DNA from: Myxococcales bacterium | Lineage (GTDB): Bacteria > Myxococcota > Polyangia > Fen-1088 | NCBI GenBank assembly: GCA_003157315.1 | Contig: PMJE01000442.1 | Coordinates: 3,192-9,690 of the forward strand | Direction: 5' to 3' | DNA length: 6,499 bases | Part shown: piece by piece, positions 1-5,868 of the stretch | How the letters are laid out: each line of letters begins with the position of its first letter | How positions within the stretch are numbered: position 1 is the first letter of the stretch | Position numbers and translations under genes: made by a program | Notes under the pieces: model-generated | What the model was told of the DNA's origin: nothing | Seen by the model: the letters and a program-made list of their open reading frames with translations, nothing else | Databases searched by the model: none

Positions 1-1
1 A

Positions 2-673
2 ACCATGGTCGCCATCCGCGACGACATGCGGCCTGCAGGTGTCCCCATGGGCCACTCGCTGGCCGACTGGGGCGTGATGTTCTTTGCCCGTGCCGAGGAC
101 CCGGGCTTGCTAGTCCTGCCCACCCATCGGATGGTGCATGGCTTGTCCGCCGAGGCGCTCGACACCCTGGCCGAACGCTGCCGCCCCTGGTTCGAGGTCG
201 TGTCAGGCAACGAGGAAGACGCAGCCGCCATCGAGAAGCGCCTGCTCCGCGAGGGCGAGAAGACCGTGACCTTTGCTCTGCGACGCGCCGGCGTGCGGGG
301 TACTACCTGGCTCAAGCTGCGAGCCGACGCGGACCTGGCGCGCCTAGGCCCGCCCACCCTCGCTCGTTTGGACGTGAGCGTGTTGCACGGCCTGGTGCTC
401 GATCCGCTGCTCGGCATTGGATCCGAGGCGCTGGCTCGGCAGTCGAACCTGAGCTACAGCCACGATCTGCGTGAAACCCTGGATCGGGTGGCCGCCTCTG
501 AGGTGCAAGCGGCCTTCCTAATGAATGCAACCAAGGTGTCCCAAGTGCTGGATGCGTGTGAGGCGGGCTTCGTGCTGCCGCAGAAATCTACCTATTTCCA
601 GCCCAAGCTGGCCACTGGTTTGGTGATGGCGCGCATCGATCCCGGCGAGGAGCCGGTGCTGCCCAAGATATGA
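2..673 (+). CDS. DUF1015 family protein, C-terminal part (5' end outside window)
   Basis: The reading frame is open to the left edge, so this is the C-terminal portion of a longer protein; DUF1015 proteins are usually about 400 residues and about 223 are visible. The first visible residues (T-MVAIRDDMR) fit the stretch just after the family's conserved FADGHHRYET motif, so the ATG at position 5 is almost certainly an internal Met and not the start. Counting that Met as residue 1, family signatures are DPGLLVLPTHR at 32-42, a LDVSVLH stretch at 122-128, a Y-x-x-D segment near 151-154, and the terminal PQKSTYFQPKLATGLV at 192-207. The biochemical function of the family is not established. It is probably cytosolic, as no signal peptide or membrane segment is visible in this part. 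Its TGA overlaps the next gene's ATG (ATGA), which suggests translational coupling. Family assignment is strong; role is unknown. Confidence 0.88.
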   Translation, partial: TMVAIRDDMRPAGVPMGHSLADWGVMFFARAEDPGLLVLPTHRMVHGLSAEALDTLAERCRPWFEVVSGNEEDAAAIEKRLLREGEKTVTFALRRAGVRGTTWLKLRADADLARLGPPTLARLDVSVLHGLVLDPLLGIGSEALARQSNLSYSHDLRETLDRVAASEVQAAFLMNATKVSQVLDACEAGFVLPQKSTYFQPKLATGLVMARIDPGEEPVLPKI

Positions 674-1431
674 ACCTGCCGGACGACGCGCGCGAGCCGG
701 AAGAAGAGTCGGAATCCGTCACGCACGACACGCTCCTGCGCGGCCGGGTCAAGCTGATCCAGCCGGCGCGTGGTTTTCGATCCAGTTTGGATCCGGTCCT
801 GCTCGCCGGTTTCATTCACGCGCCCTACCGCCACTTCCTCGACATTGGCTGCGGCACCGGCGCCCTATCCTTCTTGTTGCTGGCCCGCGACCCGGCGGCA
901 ACCGGGTTGGGGGTTGAGATCCAGCCGCGGCTGGCAGGCATGGCAGCGCGAGCGGTGGAAGCAAATGGATTCGGCGCGCGCTTTTCCCTGGCAGCGGCTG
1001 ACGTACGCGAGGCCGGGCTCGTGCCGCGCGCGGCTTTCGATCTGGTGGCGAGCAATCCGCCGTTCCGGCCCTTGGGCAAAGGAGTGTTGCCGCCGCAGGC
1101 CGAGCGCTCGCTGGCACATCACGAGGTAGCGCTGACTTTGGCCGAGTGGCTGGAGGTTGCCCGGGCGGCCCTGCGGCCCGAGGGCCGGCTGGCCGCGATC
1201 TACCCCGCTGATCGTCTAGACGAGATGCGCACGGGCCTGGCCGCACACGGGTTGTCCGTGGCCCGGCTGCGCATGGTGCAGGCGCAGGCCGGCGCGCGCG
1301 CCAGTCGTTTCTGCTTCGAAGCACGATGCTCGGCGCTGGTCGCCGAGACCCAGACCGAAACGCCGCTGGTCGTGCACGAACAAGGAAAGTATTCAGCGGA
1401 GGTGCGTTCCATGCTGGGGGAGGAATCGTGA
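670..1431 (+). CDS. trmN6: TrmN6/YfiC-type SAM-dependent methyltransferase (tRNA1Val adenine-37 N6-methyltransferase-like)
   Basis: This is a 253-residue Rossmann-fold methyltransferase, close to the 245 residues of E. coli YfiC/TrmN6. SAM-binding motif I is DIGCGTG at residues 58-64, an acidic motif II residue is E83 (GVEIQPR), and D111 occupies the motif III position. The amino-methyltransferase signature NPPF is at 129-132, typical of enzymes that methylate exocyclic adenine nitrogens. The segment before motif I (RGRVKLIQPARGFRSSLDPVLLAGF, in part) matches the F-x-x-D-x-x-LL layout of the family, and the C-terminal VVHEQGKYSAEV is also typical. The inferred substrate is A37 of tRNA1(Val) in the cytosol; outside gammaproteobacteria the exact tRNA is less certain. 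The ATG overlaps the upstream DUF1015 stop. The nearest AGGAG (648-652) is 17 bases away, so initiation may rely on coupling. The family is confident; the precise substrate is inferred. Confidence 0.82.
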   Translation: MNLPDDAREPEEESESVTHDTLLRGRVKLIQPARGFRSSLDPVLLAGFIHAPYRHFLDIGCGTGALSFLLLARDPAATGLGVEIQPRLAGMAARAVEANGFGARFSLAAADVREAGLVPRAAFDLVASNPPFRPLGKGVLPPQAERSLAHHEVALTLAEWLEVARAALRPEGRLAAIYPADRLDEMRTGLAAHGLSVARLRMVQAQAGARASRFCFEARCSALVAETQTETPLVVHEQGKYSAEVRSMLGEES

Positions 1432-1886
1432 AGTATCGGGTGGCGTATTTGCTGGCCATCTGGTTCGGCTGTGGCCGCGTGCCCAAGGCGCCAGGGACCG
1501 CAGGAACTCTGGGCGCGATCCCCCTCTATCTTCTGCTTTCCCACCACGGCGGCCTGCCAGCGGTTGCGGTCGCAGCCGCAGTAATCACTGCGGTGGGCGT
1601 GTGGGCGTCTAACCAGGTTGTACGCAAGCTCGGCATCAAAGATCCGCAGATTGTCTGCATCGACGAGGTAGCCGGCGTGCTCATTACCTTGCTGGCTGCG
1701 CCCGCGAATTGGATCGGCCTGGTGGCCGGCGTGGTCTTGTTCCGCGTGTTCGACCAGTGGAAGCCATGGCCCGCGCGCGCCGCCGAGAGTCTGCCCGAAG
1801 GCTGGGGCGTGATGATGGATGACGTGGCCGCCGGGGCGTGGGGTGCGGTGCTCTTGCTCGGCGCCCGCGCCGCCGGTTGGCTATAG
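1428..1886 (+). CDS. pgpA: Phosphatidylglycerophosphatase A
   Basis: The 152-residue inner-membrane enzyme dephosphorylates phosphatidylglycerol phosphate to phosphatidylglycerol. I chose the GTG at 1428 because GGGGGAGG lies 4 bases upstream (1416-1423) and the protein then begins VKYRVAYLLAIWFGCG, which aligns with the family N-terminus. The longer open frame back to an ATG at 1326 runs through the end of the methyltransferase gene and lacks family similarity. Signatures are APGTAGTLGAIP (21-32), the acidic DEVAG (79-83), FRVFDQWKPWP (105-115) and GWGVMMDDVAAG (125-136). The Asp/Glu residues of DE and DD are the expected metal-binding catalytic residues. Hydrophobic stretches around 22-37, 44-60, 83-106 and 135-149 fit membrane segments. 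E. coli PgpA is 172 residues, so this is a compact but complete version. The GTGA overlap with the previous stop indicates coupling. Confidence 0.93.
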   Translation: MKYRVAYLLAIWFGCGRVPKAPGTAGTLGAIPLYLLLSHHGGLPAVAVAAAVITAVGVWASNQVVRKLGIKDPQIVCIDEVAGVLITLLAAPANWIGLVAGVVLFRVFDQWKPWPARAAESLPEGWGVMMDDVAAGAWGAVLLLGARAAGWL

Positions 1887-1903
1887 GGCTCAGCTAGGGC
1901 TCA
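1884..1903. repeat. Short direct repeat spanning two convergent stop codons
   Basis: TAGGGCTCA occurs at 1884-1892 and again at 1895-1903, separated by GC. The first copy begins with the pgpA stop (TAG, plus strand). The CTA at 1894-1896, which overlaps the second copy by two bases, is the mazG stop on the minus strand. Only 7 bases separate the two stop codons, and no obvious stem-loop terminator is visible in or around this junction. Confidence 0.6.
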
Positions 1904-2772
1904 TCGATGCCGGGCACGCGCTTGGCCGCCTGCCAAAGGCGCTCCAGTTCCTCTGGCGAAGCTGCGGCGACGTTGCGGCCTTCGGCCTGCAGCGTTTCTT
2001 CCATGTGGCCGAAGCGACGGGCGAAGCGATCGGTCGCCTCGCGCAGGGCATTTTCCGCGTCCAGGCCCAGCTTGCGCGCCAGGTTGGCCAGGGCGAACAG
2101 GGTGTCGCCCAGCTCGTGCTTCATCTGGCCGCGATCGCCGGCTTGGCAGGCCTGGTCCAGCTCGGCCATTTCCTCGTCGACCTTGTCGCGCACGCCGGCG
2201 GCATCCGGCCAGTCAAAGCCCACCGCGCCTGCCTTCTCGCCAGCGCGCGTGGCCCGCACCAGGGCCGGGGCGCTGCGCGGAATTCCGTCGAGCGCCCCCT
2301 TGCGCCCCTTCTTCGCCTTCTCGACCGCCTTGAGCTTGGCCCAGTTGACCAGCACCGCCGCCGAAGTCTTGGCCTGCGCTTCGCCGAACACGTGAGGATG
2401 GCGACGCACCAGCTTAGCCACGATCCCGCGGACCACATCGTCGATGCCAAAGGCGCCCCCCGCGTGGCGCAGCTCAGCTTGAAAAACAATCTGCAAGAGC
2501 AGGTCGCCTAGCTCCTCGGCGTGGTCGCGCACGTCGCCCGAGTGCAGGGCGTCCACCACCTCGTAGGTCTCCTCGACCAGGTAGGGCAGCAGCGACTCGA
2601 GCGTCTGTTCGCGATCCCAGGGACAGCCGGTGGGCGCCAGCAGCCGCTGCATCAAGCCGACCAAATCGGGCAGGTTGCCGCCAGTTTGTTTACCGGGCAG
2701 CGGGCTGAGGTCGAGTTGGGGGGCCGGTGTTTCCACGGGTTGCAGCAGACTAGCACCACCTCCTGGGATCAT
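1894..2772 (-). CDS. mazG: Nucleoside triphosphate pyrophosphohydrolase MazG
   Basis: MazG hydrolyses NTPs and dNTPs to the monophosphate and pyrophosphate, clearing abnormal nucleotides and in E. coli lowering ppGpp under starvation. From the ATG at 2772 the protein is 292 residues (E. coli MazG 263). It has the tandem all-alpha fold of the long form. The N-terminal domain carries GCPWD (49-53), EETYEV (67-72), EELGDLL (86-92) and RRHPHVF (123-129). The C-terminal, more active domain carries VGFDW (184-188), DEEMAEL (199-205) and HELGDTLF (219-226), giving the EExxE/ExxD Mg-binding pattern. The family core begins near residue 36, so about 35 N-terminal residues are extra and Pro/Gly-rich. 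The start is uncertain: the open frame continues upstream to 3027, the ATG at 2772 has no good ribosome site, and a perfect AGGAGGT lies inside the proposed coding start. The gene is convergent to pgpA and divergent from the GH74 gene. Confidence 0.92.
   Translation of the reverse strand: MIPGGGASLLQPVETPAPQLDLSPLPGKQTGGNLPDLVGLMQRLLAPTGCPWDREQTLESLLPYLVEETYEVVDALHSGDVRDHAEELGDLLLQIVFQAELRHAGGAFGIDDVVRGIVAKLVRRHPHVFGEAQAKTSAAVLVNWAKLKAVEKAKKGRKGALDGIPRSAPALVRATRAGEKAGAVGFDWPDAAGVRDKVDEEMAELDQACQAGDRGQMKHELGDTLFALANLARKLGLDAENALREATDRFARRFGHMEETLQAEGRNVAAASPEELERLWQAAKRVPGIDEP
2758..2764 (-). promoter_or_regulatory. Possible Shine-Dalgarno AGGAGGT near the mazG start
   Basis: Read on the minus strand, AGGAGGT lies 5 codons into the frame that starts with ATG at 2772. 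Nine bases downstream of it is an in-frame CTG (2748-2746), and the next in-frame GTG is 21 bases away. The anti-SD match is perfect. Either it is chance (the codons CCA-GGA-GGT), or mazG really starts at a non-standard CTG closer to the conserved core. The sequence alone does not settle which. Confidence 0.3.
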
Positions 2773-2806
2773 CCCGTCGATCGCGCGCCCGCAGTCGGCA
2801 CCCCGT

Positions 2807-2826
2807 GAACCACGTCTCCCTGGTTC
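2807..2826. repeat. Small inverted repeat in the mazG/GH74 divergent spacer
   Basis: GAACCA (2807-2812) and TGGTTC (2821-2826) form a perfect 6-bp inverted repeat around an 8-base spacer. It lies about 35 bases upstream of the mazG ATG on the minus strand and about 127 bases upstream of the GH74 ATG. The geometry would suit a dimeric regulator, but 6-bp arms can arise by chance. No convincing -10/-35 pair was seen on either strand of the 180-bp spacer (2773-2952). Confidence 0.25.
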
Positions 2827-2855
2827 TGCTACTGACGAGATGCAACCCTCTCGAA

Positions 2856-2881
2856 TGCTACTCATGCGCGCTGCGGTAGCA
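2856..2881. repeat. Inverted repeat / overlapping short hairpin upstream of the GH74 gene
   Basis: TGCTAC (2856-2861) pairs with GTAGCA (2876-2881) across a 14-base loop. Overlapping it, GCTGC (2870-2874) and GCAGC (2879-2883) can form a tight 5-bp stem with a GGTA loop. The two structures are mutually exclusive because they share GTAGCA. A further TGCTAC copy is at 2827-2832. This sits about 70 bases before the GH74 ATG and may be regulatory or chance. Confidence 0.2.
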
Positions 2882-2952
2882 GCAAATCCAGGCAACGCAG
2901 CAGCACATGCCTCGCCTGTCCCTAGTGCCACGGTCCAGAAAGAGATCGGATC

Positions 2953-5688
2953 ATGAAAAAGCAGAGCACGCAGTTTCTTCTGGTGGCGGCAATGTTGATG
3001 TTCGCCACGCAAAGCCCGCACGCGCAAACCGCCGAATCATATGTTTGGCAGAGCGTCGCAATTCGGGGAGGTGGATTCGTTCCCGGCCTTGTCTTCAGTA
3101 CCGTCGAGCAAAACGTTCTCTATGCCCGCACCGACATGGCCGGAGCATACCGATGGGACGAAACCAAATACGGGTGGATACCAATCATGGATTGGTTGAC
3201 CAGGCCCGACATGAAGTACATCGGCGTTGAGAGTATTGCCGCTGACCCAGTCGACTCCAACGTCGTGTACATGGCCGTGGGAACATATACGTCATCCAAC
3301 GGCCAGATTATCCGGTCGGCCGATCGCGGAGATACATGGACCAGGTACAACATTGCCACGCCGATGGGAGGAAATGCCGACGGCCGATCGCTGGGCGAGC
3401 GGCTCATGGTCGATCCCAACAAGACAAGTATTCTCTACTTCGGCTCGCGGACCACGGGACTTTGGAAGAGCACGGATTCTGCGGCCACCTGGGCCAAGGT
3501 GGCCAGCTTCCCGGTGACTGGCACGAACCCCTATGGTCTAAGCTTCGTAGTGTTTGACAAGACAAGTGGGACCGCTGGGAATGGTTCGTCAACTATTTAT
3601 GTCGGCGTCGCCGCCACAACTGCAGGCACCAATCTCTATCGTTCGGCCGACGCCGGCGCGACTTGGACTTTGGTGACCGGGACTAGTCCGCCTTCGGGCA
3701 TGATGCCTCACCACGGGGTCCTGGCATCGGACGGCAACCTGTGGATCGCCTACAACAGCAGCTCTGGGCCAAACAGCATATCGAGCGGTTCAGTTTGGAA
3801 GCTGAACACTGCAACCAGCACGTGGACCAATGTCAATCCGGCTGGGCACGGAGGCGGTATTGGCGGAATCAGCGTATCTGCATCTGACCCCAACTATGCA
3901 CTTGCCTCGACGCTGGATTGGTGGGCTCCCGATGAAATCTACCGGACCACCAACGGCGGGACCAGCTGGACCGCTATTGGTCGCAGTGCGACCCACAACA
4001 TGAATGGCGCCGAGTATCTCTGTTTCGGCCCTGCCAACTGCACGACTCCCAGCTCGGCGGGTTGGGCAGGCGACATCGAGATCGACCCGTTCAACCAGAG
4101 CCGCGCGTTCTATGTGACGGGTCAGGGGGTCTGGTCAAGCAAGAACTCGGACGCCGCAAGCGGGATTGTCTGGAGTTTCGAAGACAAGGACTTCGAGGAG
4201 ACGGTGGGCTTGGATTTGACGAGTTCAGTGAAGACGGCGGTATTTGCGGTCGTCGGGGACATCGGCATCATACGCACGCCGAACGACGCACTTGATACGC
4301 CGTCGCCAACCGGCATGGTCACCAATCCCAAGTTCGGCAATGGCAACAGTGTGGACTTTGCCGGTTTGAAGCCCAGCATCGTGGCCGATTGTGGGACAGG
4401 AAGTCCGTCGGGAGGATACTCGACCGACAATGGTCTCACATGGAAGCCATTTGCCAGCCAGGCTGGGGGCTCAAAGGTAGCGGTGGGCGCCGATGGCACC
4501 GTGTTCGTGTGGGACCAGAAATACTCCACCGACAATGGTGCCACTTGGACCGCCTGTGCAGGCCTACCATCGGGCGCCAGGGTGGCCTCTGACCGTGTCA
4601 ATCCGAAGAAGTTCTATGCATTTTCGGGCGGAACCCTCTACGCCAGCACTGACGGCGCCGCAACCTTCACCGCCGCCACCACCGGGCTCTCGGGCAGCGG
4701 CCGCGCCGCCGCGGTTTTTGGCGTGGAGGGGGAGGTTTGGGTGTCGGCCGGAAGTAATTTGTACCACTCAAAGAATTCCGGGGCGGGCGCGACAAAGGTG
4801 ACCGGACCTTCGCAAGTGTATTCGGTCGGCTTCGGCATGGCTGCGCCGGGCAGTTCCTACCCGGCGGTGTACATCATCGGCACCGTCAGCAGCGTTTCCG
4901 GAGTTTTTCGTTCGACCGACCAGGGGGCGACATGGCTGCGGATCAACGACGACCAGCACCAGTTTGGTCAGATGGACAACGTGGCTGGCGATGAAGACTA
5001 CTACGGCCGCGTCTACGTCACGACTCAGGGCCGGGGCATTCCCTACGGCCAACCAGGCACGCCAACTGGTGGCTCGACCGGATCGACGGGAGGAACTACA
5101 GGCGCGAGTGGCGGAACGACTGCAGGTACTGGCGGATCCGGAGGCACGCGTGGCGGGACCACAGGTTCGAGCGGTGGGGCGACCACCGGGACTGGCGGGA
5201 CCACCAGCGCGCGCGGAGGAACTTCCGCCGCTGGCGGGGGAGCGAACGGTGGAACAACCACCGCTGCGGGCGGGACCACCAGCGTGCGCGGAGGAACTAC
5301 CGCCGCTAGCGGTGGAACTACGGCCCCCAGCGGGGGAATGACCACCGCTACGGGAGGATCCACGACCGCGGGTGGAGGAAGCGTGAGCGGGGGAATGACC
5401 ACCGCGTCGGGCGGGTCTACGGGCGCGGGTGGAGATACTGCGGTTACAGCCGGTGGGTCAGCGGCGGCCAGCGGGGGCGCATTTGCGACGGGTGGTGACA
5501 GTTCGACGGTTTCGACAGGCGGAACCATGAGTGCGGTCGGCGGAACAGTGCCGCCGAAGAACAATGGGGGCTGCTCCACGGTCTACGCTGGGCACGGATC
5601 GGGTTGGGCGGCTGCGTGGATGCTGGCGTTGTTGGCGGCCATCAGTCTGCGCCGGCGCCGGACTGGTTCGGGCAGCCAGCACTACTGA
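2953..5688 (+). CDS. Secreted GH74-family xyloglucanase / endo-beta-glucanase with G/T/S linker and C-terminal anchor
   Basis: The 911-residue exported protein has four parts. Residues 1-24 are a Sec signal peptide (MKKQ, hydrophobic core, cleavage after PHA). Residues about 30-700 form a complete GH74 double beta-propeller. It opens with GGGFVPGLVFS and YARTDMAGAYRWD; D61 aligns with the catalytic base of characterised GH74 enzymes. It continues with GGNADGRSLGERL, MPHHGVLASDG and GDIEIDPF, and D468 (NSVDFAGL) is the likely general acid. Domain ends at GRVYVTTQGRGIPYG. Eight Asp-box motifs of the S-x-D-x-G-x-T-W type occur at 122, 173, 231, 332, 490, 525, 565 and 654, two of them degenerate. 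GH74 enzymes cleave the beta-1,4-glucan backbone, usually of xyloglucan. Residues 704-865 are a Gly/Thr/Ser/Ala linker. Residues 874-911 carry GGCS, a hydrophobic segment (885-899) and RRRR (900-903), suggesting MYXO-CTERM-like sorting to the surface. Synonymous codon choice looks less GC-extreme than in the upstream housekeeping genes. Exact substrate unproven. Confidence 0.87.
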   Translation: MKKQSTQFLLVAAMLMFATQSPHAQTAESYVWQSVAIRGGGFVPGLVFSTVEQNVLYARTDMAGAYRWDETKYGWIPIMDWLTRPDMKYIGVESIAADPVDSNVVYMAVGTYTSSNGQIIRSADRGDTWTRYNIATPMGGNADGRSLGERLMVDPNKTSILYFGSRTTGLWKSTDSAATWAKVASFPVTGTNPYGLSFVVFDKTSGTAGNGSSTIYVGVAATTAGTNLYRSADAGATWTLVTGTSPPSGMMPHHGVLASDGNLWIAYNSSSGPNSISSGSVWKLNTATSTWTNVNPAGHGGGIGGISVSASDPNYALASTLDWWAPDEIYRTTNGGTSWTAIGRSATHNMNGAEYLCFGPANCTTPSSAGWAGDIEIDPFNQSRAFYVTGQGVWSSKNSDAASGIVWSFEDKDFEETVGLDLTSSVKTAVFAVVGDIGIIRTPNDALDTPSPTGMVTNPKFGNGNSVDFAGLKPSIVADCGTGSPSGGYSTDNGLTWKPFASQAGGSKVAVGADGTVFVWDQKYSTDNGATWTACAGLPSGARVASDRVNPKKFYAFSGGTLYASTDGAATFTAATTGLSGSGRAAAVFGVEGEVWVSAGSNLYHSKNSGAGATKVTGPSQVYSVGFGMAAPGSSYPAVYIIGTVSSVSGVFRSTDQGATWLRINDDQHQFGQMDNVAGDEDYYGRVYVTTQGRGIPYGQPGTPTGGSTGSTGGTTGASGGTTAGTGGSGGTRGGTTGSSGGATTGTGGTTSARGGTSAAGGGANGGTTTAAGGTTSVRGGTTAASGGTTAPSGGMTTATGGSTTAGGGSVSGGMTTASGGSTGAGGDTAVTAGGSAAASGGAFATGGDSSTVSTGGTMSAVGGTVPPKNNGGCSTVYAGHGSGWAAAWMLALLAAISLRRRRTGSGSQHY
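5062..5547 (+). repeat. Degenerate tandem repeat encoding a Gly/Thr/Ser linker
   Basis: About 160 codons of GG-T-T-x-x-GG style repeats lie within the GH74 gene (residues 704-865), with units of roughly 5-7 codons. Recent duplication is visible at DNA level. A 30-base block at 5194-5223 recurs at 5269-5298 with one mismatch (75-base offset, 25 codons), and similarity continues for about 16 more bases. A second 20-base block at 5329-5348 recurs exactly at 5386-5405 (57-base offset, 19 codons). Both offsets keep the frame. The protein role is most likely a flexible spacer between the catalytic domain and the anchor. Confidence 0.8.
5572..5685 (+). other. Putative C-terminal protein-sorting signal (MYXO-CTERM-like) of the GH74 protein
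   Basis: This covers residues 874-911. A single Cys (C874 in GGCS) is followed by a short polar stretch, a hydrophobic helix with small residues (885-899) and four consecutive Arg, then a short hydrophilic tail. Known MYXO-CTERM signals share the order invariant Cys, transmembrane helix, Arg cluster, and are thought to be cleaved by a dedicated membrane protease. Here the helix-to-end distance is slightly long (8 residues after the Arg run), so this may be a variant. Assignment rests on pattern only. Confidence 0.6.
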
Positions 5689-5727
5689 TTGAAGTTCGGA
5701 CCGTGGACTGCGGATCGAAGTCAGCTA

Positions 5728-5846
5728 TTTCACACAGAGAAACGGAGGCCACAGAGCCGAAGGAGAAAGAGAAGGGTTGAATCCAGCACAGTCCACATTC
5801 ACTTTTTCTCTTCCGATTTCCGCGTTCTCCGCGCCTCTGTGTGGAA
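5728..5846. repeat. Long imperfect palindrome (CACACAGAG/CTCTGTGTG element), possible bidirectional terminator
   Basis: The spacer between the convergent GH74 and lyase-like genes holds a large inverted repeat. Perfect 9-bp outer arms are CACACAGAG (5731-5739) and CTCTGTGTG (5835-5843), extended outward by TTT/GAA with one G-T pair. After a 3-base mismatch, CGGAG (5743-5747) pairs with CTCCG (5827-5831). The inner arms are purine-rich on the left (GGAGAAAGAGAAGG, 5762-5775) and pyrimidine-rich on the right (CTTTTTCTCTTCC, 5802-5814), and pair imperfectly around a loop of about 25 bases. Nothing in it looks like coding sequence; short frames through it give Arg/Lys/Glu-rich low-complexity peptides. 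Similar CACAGAG-armed palindromes occur, to my knowledge, as dispersed intergenic repeats in several large bacterial genomes. Its placement between two converging genes would suit transcription termination in both directions. Confidence 0.7.
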
Positions 5847-5868
5847 GAGGTATCCAGCCGGAGCGACG

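Noticed and set aside
5..7. ATG at 5 as the true start of the DUF1015 gene
   Set aside because: The frame is open upstream and the visible sequence begins in the middle of the conserved family domain.
1326..1427. N-terminal extension of the pgpA frame back to an ATG at 1326
   Set aside because: It lies wholly within the methyltransferase gene, has no PgpA similarity, and the GTG at 1428 has a much better ribosome site.
812..1486. Long minus-strand open frame (224 residues) opposite trmN6
   Set aside because: Arg/Pro/Ala-rich product typical of an antisense shadow in GC-rich DNA; the plus-strand gene has clear family motifs.
1819..2511. Long plus-strand open frame opposite mazG
   Set aside because: It is antisense to well-conserved MazG motifs, and its product has no recognisable domain.
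2913..2930. TGGCAC on the minus strand (2930-2925) as a sigma-54 -24 element
   Set aside because: The expected GC-containing -12 element is missing at the correct spacing.
2773..3027. N-terminal extension of the mazG frame
   Set aside because: It runs through the divergent spacer and into the GH74 signal peptide on the opposite strand; the residues are Arg/Ala/Cys-rich with no MazG similarity.
5062..5547. Possible CRISPR-like array
   Set aside because: Repeat units are short, irregular, in frame and translate to a linker within a larger gene; there are no uniform repeats with unique spacers.
5043..5579. Minus-strand frame encoding a Pro/Val-rich PPVxPPL repeat protein
   Set aside because: It is the exact antisense of the Gly/Thr linker; the regularity comes from the linker repeat, not from a separate gene.
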